Below are positions 54,601 through 60,600 of a DNA stretch of 64,000 nt, piece by piece. The notes beneath the pieces were generated by a model, which saw only the letters and a program-made list of their open reading frames with translations, searched no databases and was not told where the DNA came from. Position 1 is the first letter of the stretch, and each line of letters opens with the position of its first letter. The DNA is from Henricia sp. BOLD:AAB3569 (lineage: Eukaryota > Echinodermata > Asteroidea > Spinulosida > Echinasteridae). Made by a program: the position numbers and the translations under genes. Location: assembly GCA_037783545.1 (NCBI GenBank), contig JBBELK010000461.1:248001-312000 (forward strand). The letters run 5' to 3'.

Positions 54601-57600
54601 TGTGACCCGTGTCTATCAACGCCATGTGAAAATAACGGCGTGTGTTCAGTTAGCTTGACGGAACGTTATACATGCCAATGTCAAGAAGGATTCAAGGGAC
54701 AAGACTGTGAGGTGCAGCTAGATGCGTGTGAGGATGCCCCATGCATAAATGGTGGACATTGTAGGAACCTGGTTGGTGGATTCAGGTCAGTTGGGGTAAC
54801 AATAATGACATATTGCCTGGCATTGAGGTCAATAGTGGTCATTGAGGTCAATAGAGCTCATCTATGTAACTGTGAGGTGCAGCTAGATGCGTGTGAGGAT
54901 GCCCCATGCATAAATGGTGGACATTGTAGGAACCTGGTTGGTGCATTCAGGTCAGTTGGGGTAACAATAATGACATATTGCCTGGCATTGAGGTCAATAG
55001 TGGTCATTGAGGTCAATAGAGCTCATCTATGTAACTGTGAGGTGCAGCTAGATGCCTGTGAGGGTGCCCCATGTATCAATGGTGGACAATGTAGGAACCT
55101 GGTTGGTAGATTCAGGTCAGTTGGTGTCAAAATAATGACATATTGCCTGGCATTAAAGTGCTCATTGGGGTCAATAGTGCTAATCTATGTAAAGTACAGC
55201 TAGATGCATGTATTATTATTATTATTTCTTTCTGGTATTCATACCAAGGATTCGTCAATAGTGCTCATTGCACTGTACTCTCGCAAGCGTGAGGAAACCC
55301 ATATGAAGAATTAGAATTAGAAATGGCCAGAGACACCGGGGAATATCCCCTTGCTCTTCCCGAAAGAATGATCTGGGATCTTTAGAGTGCGTTACCATTT
55401 ATACCCAACACACTGGACCAACGGCTTTTCATCCCTTCCGAAGGATGGAGCAAGTGTGGTTGAGTGCCTTGCCCAAGGGCACAGGTACCGCAGCCGGATT
55501 CGAACCCGCAACCCCTATGATGACTTATTACCAGTACATGCTTTGGTTTCAGTTGACTAACTCAGGCCAATTGGCCTAATATGAAAGCGGTTTTTAGATA
55601 TGACTGATAAAATAACAATCCATAATTGAAAGGTATTATAACCAAATGTCAGTGTACATGGTTTACGGTAGCACCATGTGAATACCTCATTTGTATATGT
55701 GTGGTTCTGACAAATGTCATGTTTATATTGGCAGGTGCGAATGCTTACCCGGCTTTGAGGGAAGCATGTGTGAGGAGAACATTGATAACTGCAAGAACCA
55801 TGAATGTCAGAATAACGGAATCTGCCAAGATGGGATCAATAACTATACATGCTACTGTGGCATGGGATACTCGGGTAAACAGTCTAAATCCTAACATACC
55901 CCTTGCGGTTTACGTTCAAACTGGCTTTAAATCAATCTGCTTATGCTACCATATGATAACTGTTTTCCATGGCTTGCTGTTGTGTTGTAAAAAAGGAAAT
56001 ATCAGCAACAAGTTTGTCGTTGTTTAAAATTTGAATAAAACCTTGGGTTTTTTATTGCATTTTAAAAAAAAATCTCATTTGTTTAAAAAATAGTTTCATC
56101 TCTGGTGTCAGTTCAATGCCGGGTAATTCTGACATTGAGTGATTAAATACCTGCAATTAATTAGTTAAAATTATTATTTGATTTTAATCCTCAAGGAACA
56201 CGATGTGAAGTGGACAAAGACCTGTGTGCTGTCGGCACCAATCAGTGTCAAAATGGAGCAGTTTGCCACGATTTGGGGCGCAGCTATAGGTGAGGAAATG
56301 AATGCACCCGTCAATCTGTCAAATGGCCTTTTGTGTGTTTCACATAAATAGCATCTGATAAGTACTGACGTACAGTAAACCTCGGATAAGTCGGATCCAA
56401 CGGGACCAATCGATTTTATCCGACTTAAGCACAAATCCGACTTAACCGAAGACCAAAATACGACTACAGATTAATTGATTTCCAACCACGCAACGGTCGA
56501 CAGTCCAAAAAAAGCATGAAATACAGTAGCACTGCTTTTATTTCAACACAATAACGTTATTTTAACGCTACATTTTCCTTTTCACAAATGACAAATAATA
56601 GGCAACAAAAAAGTAAGCATCATTTTGCCGGGCGCGATCATGCATTTGTGCCTCGAGCGTGTGTCGCCATCATCGTGGCCAGCCATGCAGTATGTAACTG
56701 CTCTGCAGCCTGTGATCACGTGCGCACATAGACTTTTTTCAAGTCTGCGTAATTTGTGATTCTTAATTTGTCTTCGTAAGTGCGTGATTAGACGACATGT
56801 TGCCAAATCACTATAGCCACGATAGCGCTAACTGTGACTTGTGCTACATATACAGTATGCACAGCAAAAGTACACGTACGTAATGTACATGCACACATGT
56901 ACAATGTACACAGGCTGATTTCGAGGCAGGCTGTTAACGTCAAAATGATCGATTTTCAATCGGGAAATTCGTCAACTTCCCGCGGTAACTGGAGTGAAAT
57001 TAATATACGAACATGTCAACTTTCACCAATCCGACTTAAAAGAGGTAAAACACACAGGAATTGAACAAATGTTCTAGGTTGATGTGTCCGAGATAAGCAA
57101 AAATCCGACTTATGCGATCCGACTATTAAGCGATGATTTTTATTAGGAGTGGCATGCAAACGTTCCAGGCGATTTTGTCCGAGATAAGTAAAAATCCGAC
57201 AAACGAATCCGACTTAAAGGCCCTGTAGATGATCTGTTTTTGAGCGATTCTGCGAATAAAACCATTATAAATCAAAAGAAAGACATCAACAAACTCATCC
57301 GAAGAAATTCAGCTTTGTCAAATGTACCACGTTTAAAAAAAACATGAAAATCCATATGCATTTTCCTGGTCTTGGCGGGGTGTTTCAAATATTCGTTCTT
57401 AGTTGATCGGGTACTATACTGCGTCATGCACTGCGTGTGCGCGCGTTCCATAAAAATGCATCGCGTTGGAACACGCACACGGAGTACACAGCGCCCATGC
57501 ATTTTGGACCGCGTAGATGCGAACCAAAAATAAGTAAATCGTTTGCAAACGATCTAAATAATTTCATCTTTACGAATTATTTTCTGGTAAAATTATATCA

Positions 57601-60600
57601 TTCGAGCGAAAACCTTTCATTGGATAGTTGCTATTAATTCAATCTTTACTTTCAGAACTTTTCCCCTGTAAACTCGTCGATTACTTTTTGGGGTCATTGC
57701 AAATGATACACTGGGCCTTTAAGCAAGGTTTACTGTACTTCCATTCACATGAATAGCGTCTGATGTCCTGACGTACTTCCATTTCACATGCACACTTAGT
57801 ATCCAGATGACCAGACTACATTGTTGTTGCTATGTAATGTGACCAGGTGTATGCAACAAGTACAGAATCAATACCATGTTCACGGTAGGAGAGAATGGTT
57901 TAAAACAACCAGACTGTTGGTTGCTAGGCATTGGCGTGCACCACGTAGCAACAACAGCATAGTATGTGACTTTCTAAACTGCACTTCTCTTGGAAAGTAA
58001 ATAATTTAAGGCATTGGCCGTAGTGCCAAGGATACTTGCAAAAGGCTATAATGGTTGTCTTCTCAAATTATTGAAATGTGCTACAGCAATAGCATTGTTC
58101 TGTGTAAGTTCACCCTCGGTTCATTGTGTTTAGGGGCCGTCCAAAGTTGTCAACATTTTCACAGTTATACTGGAAGTGGTACTACAAGACCTTCTTCGAT
58201 CCCTCGCCCCAAAAAACTACTGGTATTTTACTGGTAGTAAAATCAACATTTTACTACCATGAAATGTCAACATTTTGCAGTGCATATCAAGTTGTAAGCA
58301 GCCCCGACCCCCTTTGTAGTACCGTGAAAATGTTGACAACTTTGGACAGCCCTTAGATCGAATGTTGATTGATAAAGTACTTCTTTTATGATGACTTGTT
58401 TAATCTTTCTTTTTTCCTTTAAGGTGTGACTGTCCCCCAGCCTTCCGCGGTGTAAACTGCTCCGAGTCATTCTCAGACTGTCGATCCCATAGTTGTGAGA
58501 ATAACGGTGAATGTATACAGGAGGGAGACGAGTTTATCTGCAAATGTCGGCCGGGATACACAGGCACGACGTGCCAAGACCATATCGTAGTTTTCCCACA
58601 GACAAGCCCGTGTCAGTTCCATGACTGCCAGAACAATGCGTTGTGCTACGAGGATGCCAACAGCGGTGAATTCGGTTGTCGTTGCTTACCCGGTTACATG
58701 GGCAATAAGTGTGAAGTAGTCACGAGCCTGACATTCTCACAACGTAACTCGTTCCTGAGTTTGGCATCGCCGCCAGACATGTCGCAACCAGTCAACTTCA
58801 CGATAGTTTTCTCTACAACAGAAGAGAACGGCATCTTATTGTACCACGGTGGGCCACCGCCTCGTAAAGTAGACCACCTCGCCGTGGAACTCTTCCGAGG
58901 TTACGTTAGGATTAGTTATGACGCGGGAAACATCCCAGCTGCGACGATGTTCGGAGATCAGAAGCTAAACGACGGTCAATTCCACACGCTACATGTCATT
59001 GTGGTGCAGAGGAACATTTCGATAAAAATCGACAACGAAGAAACACAGAATGCTACAAACGAAGGACCCACTGAATATCTCTTGGTCGACGCTCCTATGT
59101 TTATTGGCGGTGTGCCAACAAAAGAGAATGCATTTGCCGTTGCTAAGTGGCATCTTAGAAATGGATCAAGTTTCCAAGGTACATTTGACTTTTATAGCCA
59201 TATATTTAAAGGAGAAACAAAAGACATTGTGGAAGTTATTGTTACTACAAAAAGGAAGAAATAAGTCTTTCCACAGTAAAGGGGGCATTTTTCCAGAAAA
59301 TACCTTTGTCTGTATCAAAATAAAAGAAATAAGTTTCAGTTGTTCCGAAGAGATAACTTAGGCCCAAAAAGGGTTACGAATAGTGTGACAACATGCCTTT
59401 CTAAAAACCCTGTGTACAAATTTCCAATATACACTCGTAACCGGGACGGACACTTGTGTTACATTTTAGGCCGTCCCAGTTATGAGCGTATATTGGAAAT
59501 TTGTACACGGGGTTTTCAGAAAGGCATGTTTGTCACACTATTTGTAGCCCTTTTTCGGCCCAAGTTATCTAATCAGAACAACTTAAACTTATTTATTTTA
59601 ATTTGAGACCAGACAAAGGTATTTCCTCGAAAATATGGTCTGTGTTGCCAAAAAGCCCCCTTTACCGTGGAAAGACCCAAATATGAAAAGTATACAAACT
59701 TTACAAAGAATGACAATTGCAGCGAAACCTTGTTGTATGGGCACTGCCATTTTATGTGGAAACTGGGCAACAATGAGTTGCACTTGTCTTTTTGTTTCTT
59801 AGGTATATCCTTCAAATAAAAGGTTTACATTATACGGTACATCTAAACTCCTGAATGTTCATACTAGACATAACTTTTTAATCGTTCATTGAACTCGCCC
59901 CACAATACAGTATAATTCAGAAAAAAATACTGCAAAGGAAATAGCTTTGAAAAAACGTTTCTTTACATTTTAAACTAAAAATTAACAGTAACTACAATTT
60001 AGAGGTTGCACATTTGACCTAAGTTAGATTGCACAGTACCCCTAAATGCCTTTCCTTGGTCAATACAACAAATGAAAACTAAAGTGAACCTGTATGTTTA
60101 CCTGCTACTGATGTTAATACACACACCCAGTTTATCACGTTGAAATTGACTTTATGCACAGGTTGTTTTTATGCGTGAGGGACGGACAATCAATAAAATT
60201 GACAAAAACTACAATTTTTTACATACATGTATTTTCAACTATTTCTTGAAAATGTGATGGCACAGTGTGCCCAGCCAAATTTATTCTGTTAATTTTTGTA
60301 TTATGATTTATTTACTGTTCAAGGTATTATTTTGATTAATTTAGGAAATTTTTTGAAATTTTCATCCAGTGTTTTGTTTTGGATCACGCTTTTCTATGTT
60401 TTTTATAATATCCCTCAATTAAAGTTTCTATATTTTCTAACTTTCCCTCAAGTTTCACATTTTATTATTATGTCTTTCCAACTTAACACAGGATGCATGC
60501 GTGGTTTCTTCATCAACAATATCCCAGTCACAACCCAAGATTCTGAAGTATTGGGCGTGGTTTCAGGATGCCCCACCCTCGATATGCCTGATCCTTGTGA

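Noticed and set aside
54550-55203. 217-residue open frame as an independent EGF gene
   Set aside because: It is the slit EGF1/2 exon read on through its in-frame tandem copies. Its apparent start lies in the preceding intron.
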